This document shows, piece by piece, positions 33,470-40,456 of a stretch of 64,000 nt of DNA. This DNA is from a virus. The translations under genes were made by a program, and so were the position numbers. The notes below the pieces were generated by a model. That model was not told the DNA's origin, did not search any database, and worked only from the letters and a program-made list of their open reading frames with translations. Where the stretch lies: positions 1 through 64,000 of the IMG/VR virus record IMGVR_UViG_3300042516_002421. The stretch is one strand, 5' to 3'. The first letter of the stretch is position 1, and each line of letters opens with the position of its first letter.

Positions 33470-34281
33470 ACTTCATTCAATTCGCAAGAGCGCATGGGAT
33501 TTTGATAGATTACTTGCCACCCGTCGGGGTGTGGAAAAGATACCCAACTGAAGACCATCCGCGTAAACGAAACGGCGCGGTCAAATTCATGGGCAGCGTC
33601 GGGTTTGTACAGAACTGGGCGGTCAACGAGGCGGTCAATGTCTGGCACGGAGAGGGCGCAGAAGTAGACCACTCGGAAATGCAAAGGCTGGCTCGAGCAG
33701 AGAAGGAAAAGCGAGAGCGTCTGCAGAAAGAGGCCGCGTCAAAGGCTGGCTGGATTCTCAAGCAATGCCAGATAGCCCATCATGAATATCTCAAACGCAA
33801 GGGCTTCTCTGAAGAGCAGGGATACGTTTGGCTAAATGAGGGCAAGAAGATCTTGTGCATACCCATGAGGATAGGCAGCAATTTGGTCGGGCTGCAGATG
33901 ATTGATGAGGAAGGCAACAAGAAGTTTCTTTATGGGCAGCGCACGTCCTTCGCTCAGTTTGTCTTTGACAACAAGGGCATTCATGTCCTGTGCGAGGGGT
34001 ATGCCACCGGCTTGAGCATACGCGCCGTGCTCAAACAGTTAAAGAGACGCTACACCCTGCACATTTGCTTCTCCGCAAATAACATGGAGAAAGTCGCTTC
34101 CACTCTGCCAGGAGGGTTCGTTGTGGCCGACAACGATTTGAGCGGCACGGGAGAGAAGGTGGCAAAAAAAATCGGCTGGGCGTACTACATGCCGCCAGCC
34201 GGTGATTTCAATGATTTTTTCGTTGACCAGGGGCTGTTCAAAAGCAGTCAAACCCTTGGCAAGTCCATGCCGTTAGCTTAG
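33466..34281 (+). CDS. TOPRIM-domain primase-like protein
   Basis: 271 residues. The TOPRIM fold spans roughly 165-250: CEGYATGLS with Glu177, FVVADNDLSGTG with Asp222 and Asp224, and GDFNDFF near the end. These acidic residues bind Mg in DnaG-type primases. The N-terminal zinc-binding motif typical of DnaG is missing, so it may use another priming partner. Overlaps the opposing gene 34273 at the 3' end. Confidence 0.8.
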   Translation: MNFIQFARAHGILIDYLPPVGVWKRYPTEDHPRKRNGAVKFMGSVGFVQNWAVNEAVNVWHGEGAEVDHSEMQRLARAEKEKRERLQKEAASKAGWILKQCQIAHHEYLKRKGFSEEQGYVWLNEGKKILCIPMRIGSNLVGLQMIDEEGNKKFLYGQRTSFAQFVFDNKGIHVLCEGYATGLSIRAVLKQLKRRYTLHICFSANNMEKVASTLPGGFVVADNDLSGTGEKVAKKIGWAYYMPPAGDFNDFFVDQGLFKSSQTLGKSMPLA

Positions 34282-34476
34282 AAGTGGATCTGGCAAGGAC
34301 TGTCGTTCGTTGGTCGTGACTTCCTTGATGCCAAGGATTCTTGTTTCTTTGGCATCTCGGTCATCGTAGTCCAGTGCCATGGTGTGGATGATTCTCATGG
34401 CATCCAGCTTGGACTCAGCCGGCAGATCGATTTGAAGTTCAACCTCTCGCACGAGGCGCACCCGATAGGTTTTCAT
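34273..34476 (-). CDS. Small hypothetical protein
   Basis: 67 residues, MKTYRVRLVREVELQIDLPAE: a short beta sheet then a helix. TAGGAGAATCGA upstream. Last gene of the second minus-strand block, converging on the primase with a 9-base overlap. Function unknown; similar in style to 35025..35189. Confidence 0.6.
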   Translation of the reverse strand: MKTYRVRLVREVELQIDLPAESKLDAMRIIHTMALDYDDRDAKETRILGIKEVTTNERQSLPDPLLS

Positions 34477-34485
34477 TCGATTCTC

Positions 34486-34581
34486 CTACGGGCGCAGAAA
34501 GAACACGTCGGCCAAGATAAAGATGACCGCAATCACCAGTACAACCCGTTCAACTTTTTCAGCGAGCGTGAGCGGTGGCAT
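34486..34581 (-). CDS. 31-residue single-TM membrane protein
   Basis: MPPLTLAEKVERVVLVIAV then a hydrophobic run to FFLRP; nearly the whole second half is one TM helix. The ATG at 34581 has a strong AAGGAGGATCAA. A 41-residue version from 34611 is possible but has a weak ribosome-binding site. Function unknown. Confidence 0.5.
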   Translation of the reverse strand: MPPLTLAEKVERVVLVIAVIFILADVFFLRP

Positions 34582-34607
34582 TTGATCCTCCTTGATGTAA
34601 GACTCGT

Positions 34608-34808
34608 TCATTTGTGCAACTCTTTGTAGTTGTCCTGAGCCCACGTTGTGAGCAGGTGCGCGTTCAAAACACAGTCCTTGATGGATTGAAAGTATTCTGG
34701 CGTATGGTTGGCCGGGTTGTCTAGATAGGCTTCCAGATCTCGAGCAGCGGCCCCGAGCAGGTAGTGCATATGACGCAAGGCGTCAGGGATGTTGTCTGGG
34801 TTTGTCAT
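34608..34808 (-). CDS. Small hypothetical helical protein
   Basis: 66 residues (MTNPDNIPDALRHMHYLLGAA), all-helical. Its start lies in an AAGAAGGAGAAGCCAAATGA cassette shared with 35025..35189. Function unknown. Confidence 0.6.
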   Translation of the reverse strand: MTNPDNIPDALRHMHYLLGAAARDLEAYLDNPANHTPEYFQSIKDCVLNAHLLTTWAQDNYKELHK

Positions 34809-35023
34809 TTGGCTTCTCCTTCTTGGTTGATGCCCAACAACTGGGCACGAATCACATCTAACTCGGAGAGAACTTTCTCTCGGTTACCTTTGAACCCCAT
34901 CTCTTTGAGGATTGCGTATGCACTGCGCCCTCGGCGGTGCATCCCTTTGATCTCGAGCATGAGCATCGAGCGCAGCGTAAGCAGCCGCGCTCCTTCGATT
35001 TGGCTTCCTGTCAGTACGGTCAT
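34805..35023 (-). CDS. Small hypothetical protein
   Basis: 72 residues from the ATG at 35023 (GGAGCAATGAC upstream), MTVLTGSQIEGARLLTLRSML. The central RRGRSAYAILKEMGFKG could be a helix-turn-helix. Ends EGEAK, as does 35186..35521, because both stops sit in the same ribosome-binding cassette. Confidence 0.6.
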   Translation of the reverse strand: MTVLTGSQIEGARLLTLRSMLMLEIKGMHRRGRSAYAILKEMGFKGNREKVLSELDVIRAQLLGINQEGEAK

Positions 35024-35024
35024 G

Positions 35025-35189
35025 TCATTGCTCCTCTTTGTGTATCTGGTTGACGTACCAGTCCTGATCACATAGCTCTGGGTCACCGTTCAATCTTTCC
35101 CATGCCATGTCTTCGGCCTGTCCTTTGTCTTCGGCTTCGACCTCGATCTCAAGGTAGGCTACGCGTTTGAACTCAACGTAGTACTTCAT
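35025..35189 (-). CDS. Small hypothetical protein
   Basis: 54 residues, MKYYVEFKRVAYLEIEVEAED, a two-strand then helix layout ending HKEEQ. AAGGAGAAGCGAA upstream. The amino-terminal pattern (KYYVEF...LEIEVEAE) recalls 34273..34476. Function unknown. Confidence 0.55.
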   Translation of the reverse strand: MKYYVEFKRVAYLEIEVEAEDKGQAEDMAWERLNGDPELCDQDWYVNQIHKEEQ

Positions 35190-35521
35190 TTCGCTTCTCC
35201 TTCTTTACGATTAAACACATAACGGCGCAGGGCTTCATAGAAGGCCGGCTCCCCTTCAAAGAACAGTTCCGGGCTATCGTCATCCCGGCAGATGTTCTCG
35301 TTGATGCTCTTGGCTGCAGCCCTCATGGCTTCCTTGATCAGGGTATCCATGTGCTTGGTGCGCTTCAATCGGCTATACAACTCTGTGGTGGCATCGTTGA
35401 CTTGGTCTAGGTACTTGGCCTCTGCCACAGGGTCTAAGCCCTTCATACAATACGCGGCCTCTCCGGCATCACGGATGATGTAGGCCAGTTCTCCATTAGT
35501 CTTGTCATGATAGGGGTTCAT
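35186..35521 (-). CDS. Hypothetical protein
   Basis: 111 residues starting MNPYHDKTNGELAYIIRDA, helical, with an acidic ICRDDDSPE segment. No family identified. Coupled to the next gene by a four-base overlap. Confidence 0.55.
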   Translation of the reverse strand: MNPYHDKTNGELAYIIRDAGEAAYCMKGLDPVAEAKYLDQVNDATTELYSRLKRTKHMDTLIKEAMRAAAKSINENICRDDDSPELFFEGEPAFYEALRRYVFNRKEGEAK

Positions 35522-35555
35522 TTGTTCTCCTTGTGAAACGAGATGTTACATCATG

Positions 35556-35795
35556 TTAGTCGTTGTTGCAAGCTCTAATGGCAAGATTTTCTATGTCTCT
35601 GATTTGGTCTGTTCTCAGCATAGGCATGATGTCAATCCCGCCGCACTTGATGGCAAAGGCCAGGGCTTCGGGCGCGTACTCTGGCCGTGCCCACTCTAAC
35701 GGGCCACCTACAGCCGCTTCCCCTTCGAAATATTCCGCTTCCACTTCGACAGGGACACCAAAATAGGTTACGTCAACGGTAATAATCTTGCTCAC
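35556..35795 (-). CDS. Hypothetical protein
   Basis: 79 residues (MSKIITVDVTYFGVPVEVEAEYF) with an acidic beta-rich N-terminus and helical C-terminus. Overlaps the upstream gene by 23 bases. Unknown function. Confidence 0.55.
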   Translation of the reverse strand: MSKIITVDVTYFGVPVEVEAEYFEGEAAVGGPLEWARPEYAPEALAFAIKCGGIDIMPMLRTDQIRDIENLAIRACNND

Positions 35796-35970
35796 GGTTT
35801 CTCTCCAAAAAAACTTCAGCCGCTAGCTTGCAGGCCGCGATGGTTTGCTCCGACTCCCCTTTGCTAAGGGCGTCAATCAGGGCCAGAGACTGCCGCATAT
35901 CAGCGTGCGTTCTGGCCCGTGCGCTCATGATTAAAACCCGCGTGAGCGGGTGTTCAGCGTGTGGAATCAT
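35773..35970 (-). CDS. Small hypothetical protein
   Basis: 65 residues. The ATG at 35970 overlaps the previous stop; Met15 (35928) is an alternative. Helical, Ala/Arg rich. Unknown function. Confidence 0.5.
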   Translation of the reverse strand: MIPHAEHPLTRVLIMSARARTHADMRQSLALIDALSKGESEQTIAACKLAAEVFLERNREQDYYR

Positions 35971-36146
35971 CTAGCGTCAACCCTGCCCCGTTCGATTAGC
36001 CGTCGGGCTTCGGGCAGGGCGTCCGGGTTTTCTTTGGACAATGTTTTCCGAATTTCGTACAAAGCGCGAGCCGCGGCAATAGGGTCTCTGGCCCTTTCGA
36101 GCCGCGCCCCTAGTTGGATATAGAATCTTTCGGCGTGTTTCAACAT
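35967..36146 (-). CDS. Small hypothetical protein
   Basis: 59 residues (MLKHAERFYIQLGARLERARD ... LIERGRVDAR), Arg-rich helices. It fills the gap between 35970 and 36148 with an ATGA link to the next gene and starts one base after the upstream stop. Function unknown. Confidence 0.55.
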   Translation of the reverse strand: MLKHAERFYIQLGARLERARDPIAAARALYEIRKTLSKENPDALPEARRLIERGRVDAR

Positions 36147-36147
36147 G

Positions 36148-36828
36148 TCAGCCCCGCACGATAGGAATAACTTTACGGGCCTTTGCGTCCGTTATCCGGG
36201 CCTTTGACCCGTGAGCGCGAAACCCAACGATAACCGCCCGGTGTGCTTTTTGGCACAGGCCACAGTCGGCGCACGTCACATTTTCACGGGTTTGAGCCGG
36301 GCATACGACAATGGGCAAGCCGCCGGGTGTAGTGGTTTTTTCGGGTGTATCAATCGGCACAATGGCAGTCACGGGTAACCCGGTGGCCGCCAGGGCGTCA
36401 GCTTCCCCAGAGTCATCAGCCGACAAATTGACGGTAAAGCCCCACTCAGTAGCAGCCCGTGCCCACTTGATAGCATCCGGGCTCTTTTTGTGGGTGTAGG
36501 TGAAACCGCGCCGGCCACGGTTAGCCGCCACAATCTCGCCCAGGGCCACAGGATCTACAGTCTCGCCCGAGCCGGGTAGATCCCCAGCCACATTGTGCCG
36601 CCACAGTTGGCCCGGTGGCAGTGCAGCGATAGACTGGCACAGTTCTGCCAGTGTGCCGCCCCTTTGCGGGACTTTATCCCATGACATCCGGGTGTAGTAG
36701 TCCTCAGCGTAGCAGTCAGCCCGATAGTGTGGGCAGGACTGTGGGCACGTTTCCCGCTGGCTATAAGTCACGGGGATAGGCCCGGTTTTGCTGTTGCTTG
36801 ATTTTTGAATGAAGTGGTAGCGCATCAT
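36148..36828 (-). CDS. Conserved Cys-rich phage protein (DUF7227-like)
   Basis: 226 residues. CPQSCPHYRADCYAEDY, GQLWRHNVAGDLPG, NRGRRGFTYTHK and VTCADCGLCQKA are a signature set of a conserved phage family. The eight or so cysteines may hold a metal cluster. Its biochemical role is not known to me. It is the largest gene of the second minus-strand block. Confidence 0.65.
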   Translation of the reverse strand: MMRYHFIQKSSNSKTGPIPVTYSQRETCPQSCPHYRADCYAEDYYTRMSWDKVPQRGGTLAELCQSIAALPPGQLWRHNVAGDLPGSGETVDPVALGEIVAANRGRRGFTYTHKKSPDAIKWARAATEWGFTVNLSADDSGEADALAATGLPVTAIVPIDTPEKTTTPGGLPIVVCPAQTRENVTCADCGLCQKAHRAVIVGFRAHGSKARITDAKARKVIPIVRG

Positions 36829-37064
36829 TTGACCCCTGCAATTTGTTTCAGTTCAGTTTTAATACGTTTCGCGTCCGGGCCGCGCCAAGTCCCTGCATTC
36901 GCAAGGAAGTACAAAACCATAGACCGGCCATCATCAAGCCCGTACGAGTCACGGATTGAGCCCAATTGAGCCATGGCCTGCAAGTACGGAACAGCCCCAA
37001 AGTACGGTTTAGCCCAGTGCGCCCGGATGTCCTGAGCGATAGCGGAAAGTGTGCGTGTTGTCAT
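36825..37064 (-). CDS. Conserved small phage protein
   Basis: 79 residues: AHWAKPYFGAVPYLQAM and MVLYFLANAGTWRGPDAKRIKTELK. The YFLANA.TWRG segment recurs in a small family from phages and plasmids, function unknown. Four-base overlap with the next gene. Confidence 0.65.
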   Translation of the reverse strand: MTTRTLSAIAQDIRAHWAKPYFGAVPYLQAMAQLGSIRDSYGLDDGRSMVLYFLANAGTWRGPDAKRIKTELKQIAGVK

Positions 37065-37066
37065 GG

Positions 37067-37327
37067 TTACAGTCCTTTTGAATAGTGGTCGTATGACCGA
37101 ATGGGGGAGCGAGAATCCGTGTGCTTTCCGACAATTGACAGGGCTATCCCTCTCGCGTTAGCTTCATTAATGAACGTCAAATAGTCCATGTCTTCTTCTA
37201 GATAGACTGTGCCGCCCCGTTGGTAAGAGTAGGTGCTTATCCATTTGTCAATCCCCCAGGCGGTCAGTGTGGCCCGTTTGACGGCTAACCAGCCATGGCC
37301 AGGGTCAGAGTAGAAGTTCAGTTTCAT
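37067..37327 (-). CDS. Conserved small phage protein
   Basis: 86 residues from the ATG at 37327 (AAGGGG upstream; the TTG at 37342 is weaker). MKLNFYSDPGHGWLAVKRATL ... EEDMDYLTFINEA is a compact family known from phages and plasmids, function unknown. Confidence 0.65.
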   Translation of the reverse strand: MKLNFYSDPGHGWLAVKRATLTAWGIDKWISTYSYQRGGTVYLEEDMDYLTFINEANARGIALSIVGKHTDSRSPIRSYDHYSKGL

Positions 37328-37338
37328 GGTGCGCCCCT

Positions 37339-37563
37339 TCAATAGCCGTGCGAGATAGCCCAGTCGGCGATTCTCTCGATTGTTGAATTGGGAACCCGGC
37401 GCTGCCGTCCGGTGTGGTGCTCGAGCGAGCCCGTATCCTGCAGTGCAGCAAGCGAAGCGAAGTAGTGAGTGCCCTTGTCGTTGTAGTCAATAAAGCACTC
37501 AGTAGTGTCGTTGTCGGTATCTAGTTCGACTAGGTAACCGCTAATGATGGTGGTGGCTTTCAT
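37339..37563 (-). CDS. Hypothetical protein, first gene of second minus block
   Basis: 74 residues (MKATTIISGYLVELDTDND) with a beta-rich N-terminus and a helix-turn-helix-like C-terminus (RRVPNSTIERIADWAISHG). AAGGAT upstream. No certain promoter was found in the 100 bases before it. Confidence 0.55.
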   Translation of the reverse strand: MKATTIISGYLVELDTDNDTTECFIDYNDKGTHYFASLAALQDTGSLEHHTGRQRRVPNSTIERIADWAISHGY

Positions 37564-37662
37564 GGGTTCTATCCTTCATGTCCGGCACATCGCCGTACCC
37601 GTATTTTCGGGTGTAGGGGCACAATGTCCAATTGATTGTTCTAAAGGAAAAACCGGGCCCGA

Positions 37663-37691
37663 TTGATTTTTCCTATCCGTTCCCCTATGAT
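37663..37691 (+). promoter_or_regulatory. Promoter for packaging/structural genes
   Basis: TTGATT (37663-37668, 4/6), 17-bp spacer, TATGAT (37686-37691, 5/6). Predicted start about 37698, only two or three bases before the ATG at 37701. Confidence 0.6.
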
Positions 37692-37700
37692 GGCAGCACT

Positions 37701-38534
37701 ATGCCAAACCGCAAAACCGATAAACCGATGCCCAGAGCCCGTGTGCGCGAAGCGCTGCAGTCAGTCCCCTTGCACACTGTATTAGGGGAAGCACATAGAG
37801 CACTAACACCAAAGCAAAGGAAGTTCGCGTTAGAAGTCGCTAAGGGAAGCACTAAGGCGGATGCCTATAGATCAGCCTACAACGTCAACAGTTCCGCTAC
37901 GCTCACATCAAACCCGTACCATCTCGCGGCAGACAGTAGGATACGAGCAGAGATAGAAGCTATAGAACTAGCTATGAGAGCGCAGGAATACCAAACCCCC
38001 ACAGCCTTACGACAATTGGTGATTCATTCTCTAGTCAAAGTGATCACAGACCCTGATTCAAAGCCAGGCCAAATCACTGCAGCGGCTAAGGTGCTGGGCA
38101 CGGTAACGGAAGTGGCAGCGTTCACTGAGCGTAAAGAGATACGCCGGGTTTCGGACAGTGAGTCAGCACGCACGGCCATACTTGACGAACTCAAAGCACT
38201 CATGAAGCATGACGCGACGGATGTAGATGCGGTGGACATCAGCGCCGACAGTCTACTGGCAGAACTCGAGAGCGCTGGCAGAACCGCGGACACCCCTGAC
38301 GAAACGACAGAGCCAGGCGCCGACCCCCACCGTACCCCCACCCCCCCTTTTGACGCGCCGCCCGACGACTTGTATAAGCATACTATCCCACACGAAGGGT
38401 ACCCTCATTTTTCCCAAACCACCAAAACTGCCGACAGCGACTCTAGCGAAGACCCCCCCTTGCCTTTGTTGGCAGGGACCCCTACTGGGGAGTGTAAAAA
38501 TTTTGGCGTCCAGTCCGTTAAGGGCGATACATGA
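37701..38534 (+). CDS. terS: Terminase small subunit (probable)
   Basis: 277 residues from the ATG at 37701; a TTG at 37632 would add 23 residues but lies upstream of the promoter. LTPKQRKFALEVAKGSTKADAYRSAY is the helix-turn-helix signature of the small terminase, which recognises the packaging site. A disordered acidic/Pro C-terminus follows (about 210-277). It precedes the large terminase, separated by a regulator gene. The start may be leaderless. Confidence 0.75.
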   Translation: MPNRKTDKPMPRARVREALQSVPLHTVLGEAHRALTPKQRKFALEVAKGSTKADAYRSAYNVNSSATLTSNPYHLAADSRIRAEIEAIELAMRAQEYQTPTALRQLVIHSLVKVITDPDSKPGQITAAAKVLGTVTEVAAFTERKEIRRVSDSESARTAILDELKALMKHDATDVDAVDISADSLLAELESAGRTADTPDETTEPGADPHRTPTPPFDAPPDDLYKHTIPHEGYPHFSQTTKTADSDSSEDPPLPLLAGTPTGECKNFGVQSVKGDT

Positions 38535-38546
38535 CGTAACAATCGT

Positions 38547-38571
38547 CAACATGTACATTTGTACAAGATGG
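38547..38571. promoter_or_regulatory. Operator 1 upstream of LexA-like gene
   Basis: TGTACATTTGTACA core at 38552-38565 with left flank CAACA. Left half identical to operator 2; the right flank (AGATGG) deviates. Confidence 0.6.
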
Positions 38572-38603
38572 CCCTGTCAAATGAACAAGAGCTAACAACG
38601 GTA

Positions 38604-38625
38604 AACATGTACATTTGTACATGTT
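38604..38625. promoter_or_regulatory. Operator 2 upstream of LexA-like gene
   Basis: Perfect palindrome: arms AACATGTACA and TGTACATGTT around a central TT. Centre-to-centre distance from operator 1 is 56 bp. It lies 27 bases before the LexA-like gene. Confidence 0.7.
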
Positions 38626-38652
38626 GCTAAATATTACGCGATAGGAATTAGT

Positions 38653-38946
38653 GTGGATAAGGTGTTGATAAATCGGGAGATGAGGAGTGAGAAGAGTTAT
38701 GAGTGGTGTATGGGGGCTGGGATGACGCCGATGCAGAGGGAGGTGTTTTTGGTGATTGATGAGTGGTGGAAGGAGTATGGGTATGGGCCGAGTCTCAGGG
38801 ATATATGTGAGGTTCGAGGGAAGGCGGGCTTGGGGAGTACGAAGAAGATTATTGACAGGTTGGTGAGGTTGGGGGTGTTGAAGAGGGTTGAGCGGATGAG
38901 TCGGACGGTTCGGCCTGTGTATGTGAACTTTAGGAACCTGAAGTGA
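38653..38946 (+). CDS. LexA-type winged-helix regulator without peptidase domain
   Basis: 97 residues from a GTG start with AGGAA upstream. MTPMQREVFLVIDEWWKEYGYGPSLRDICEV...GSTKKIIDRLVRLGVLKRVE is the LexA DNA-binding winged helix in full. The LexA autoprotease part is missing, so it cannot be cleaved by RecA. The palindromes at 38547-38625 directly upstream are natural binding sites for such a dimer, giving autoregulation. It overlaps the large terminase start. Confidence 0.7.
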   Translation: MDKVLINREMRSEKSYEWCMGAGMTPMQREVFLVIDEWWKEYGYGPSLRDICEVRGKAGLGSTKKIIDRLVRLGVLKRVERMSRTVRPVYVNFRNLK

Positions 38947-40448
38947 AGATCTTGGATTTGATTGATAAGTTGGGTCCTGCGGAGAGGGAGAAGTTGTTTG
39001 CTCAGGTTCAGGAGTACAAGGGTGCTCTTGAGCGGGAGAAGTGTCAGACATCGTTCTTGGCGTATGTAAAGAAGATGTGGCCGGGGTTTATCCATGGCCG
39101 GCACCATGCTGTGATGGCTAAGAAGTTTGAGGGGATTGCGGAGGGGAAGATTAAGAGGCTGATCATCAACATGCCGCCGCGGCATACGAAGTCGGAGTTT
39201 GCTTCGTACCTGTTGCCGTCTTGGTTTTTGGGGCGGTTTCCGGACAAGAAGGTGATTCAGACCTCGAACACGTCTGATCTGGCGGTCGGTTTTGGCCGGA
39301 AGGTAAGGAACCTTGTTGGATCGGAGATGTACGCGGATGTTTTTCCTGACGTAACGCTGCGGCAGGACAGTAAGTCGGCGGGACGATGGGCCACTAATAG
39401 GAATGGGGAGTACTTCGCTATTGGTGTGGGCGGTACGGTGACGGGTAAGGGTGCGGATTTGCTCATTGTGGACGACCCGCACTCGGAGCAAGAGGCTGCT
39501 TCTGCGCTTGGAAACCCGGCAATCTACGATTCTGTGTACGAGTGGTACACATCCGGACCCCGGCAGCGTCTTCAGCCTGGGGGAGCCATCGTTATTGTGA
39601 TGACTAGGTGGGCTGAAAGGGACTTGACGGGTCAAGTTCTCAAGGACGCCATGAAAAGGAACAAGGAAGATGAGTGGGAAGTGATCGAATTTCCCGCCAT
39701 CATGCCTTCTAACAACCCACTTTGGCCTGAATTTTGGAGTTTGGACGAGTTATTGGCCCTACGGGAGGAGTTGCCGCCTAGTAAGTGGAACGCTCAGTAC
39801 CAACAGTCGCCGACCGGGGAAGAAGGGGCGATTGTTAAGCGCGAATGGTGGAAGATTTGGCCCAAAGATCAGCCGCCGCGGTGCGATTATGTGATCCAGT
39901 CGTGGGATACGGCGTTTACAAAGAGCGAGCGGGCGGACTATAACGCCTGTACTACCTGGGGCGTTTTCTGTTTGGACGAAGATCCTAGCAATGTCAACAT
40001 CATTTTGCTCGATTCCTTCAAAAAACGGATGGAGTTCCCTGAGTTGAAGGACGCGGCGCTCGAGCAGTACAAGATATGGCAGCCCGATTCGTTCATCGTG
40101 GAGGCCAAGGCCGCTGGTGCCCCACTGATATATGAGCTTCGCAAGATGGGCATCCCAGTACAGGACTACACACCCACTCGAGGCACCAAATATCAGCGAA
40201 ACGACAAGGTTGCTCGTCTAAACTCGGTCTCAGACATGTTCAGGAGCGGCAAAGTGTGGGCTCCAGACATGCGGTTTTCGCACGAATTGATCGATGAGAT
40301 GGCTTCTTTTCCGAACGCCGAACATGATGACTTGGTGGACTCAAGCACTCAAGCACTGTTAAGATTTAGACAAGGCGGATTTTTGAGGCTCAACTCTGAT
40401 GAAGAAGACGAACCCCAGTTTTTCCGTAGGCAGAGGGCTTACTATTAA
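38943..40448 (+). CDS. terL: Terminase large subunit
   Basis: 501 residues, GTG start overlapping the previous stop. The ATPase domain has a Walker A-like PPRHTKS (78-84), Walker B LLIVDD (173-178) and the TRWAERDLTGQ motif. The C-terminal nuclease domain begins SWDTAFTKSERADYN. This is the packaging motor that cuts concatemers and drives DNA into the prohead through the portal (next gene). Length and motif order are normal. Confidence 0.95.
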   Translation: MKILDLIDKLGPAEREKLFAQVQEYKGALEREKCQTSFLAYVKKMWPGFIHGRHHAVMAKKFEGIAEGKIKRLIINMPPRHTKSEFASYLLPSWFLGRFPDKKVIQTSNTSDLAVGFGRKVRNLVGSEMYADVFPDVTLRQDSKSAGRWATNRNGEYFAIGVGGTVTGKGADLLIVDDPHSEQEAASALGNPAIYDSVYEWYTSGPRQRLQPGGAIVIVMTRWAERDLTGQVLKDAMKRNKEDEWEVIEFPAIMPSNNPLWPEFWSLDELLALREELPPSKWNAQYQQSPTGEEGAIVKREWWKIWPKDQPPRCDYVIQSWDTAFTKSERADYNACTTWGVFCLDEDPSNVNIILLDSFKKRMEFPELKDAALEQYKIWQPDSFIVEAKAAGAPLIYELRKMGIPVQDYTPTRGTKYQRNDKVARLNSVSDMFRSGKVWAPDMRFSHELIDEMASFPNAEHDDLVDSSTQALLRFRQGGFLRLNSDEEDEPQFFRRQRAYY

Positions 40449-40456
40449 GGATCATC

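Noticed and set aside
30903-34281. Complete replisome with polymerase
   Set aside because: Only helicase, primase-like and ParB-like genes are present; no DNA polymerase motifs were found anywhere in the window.
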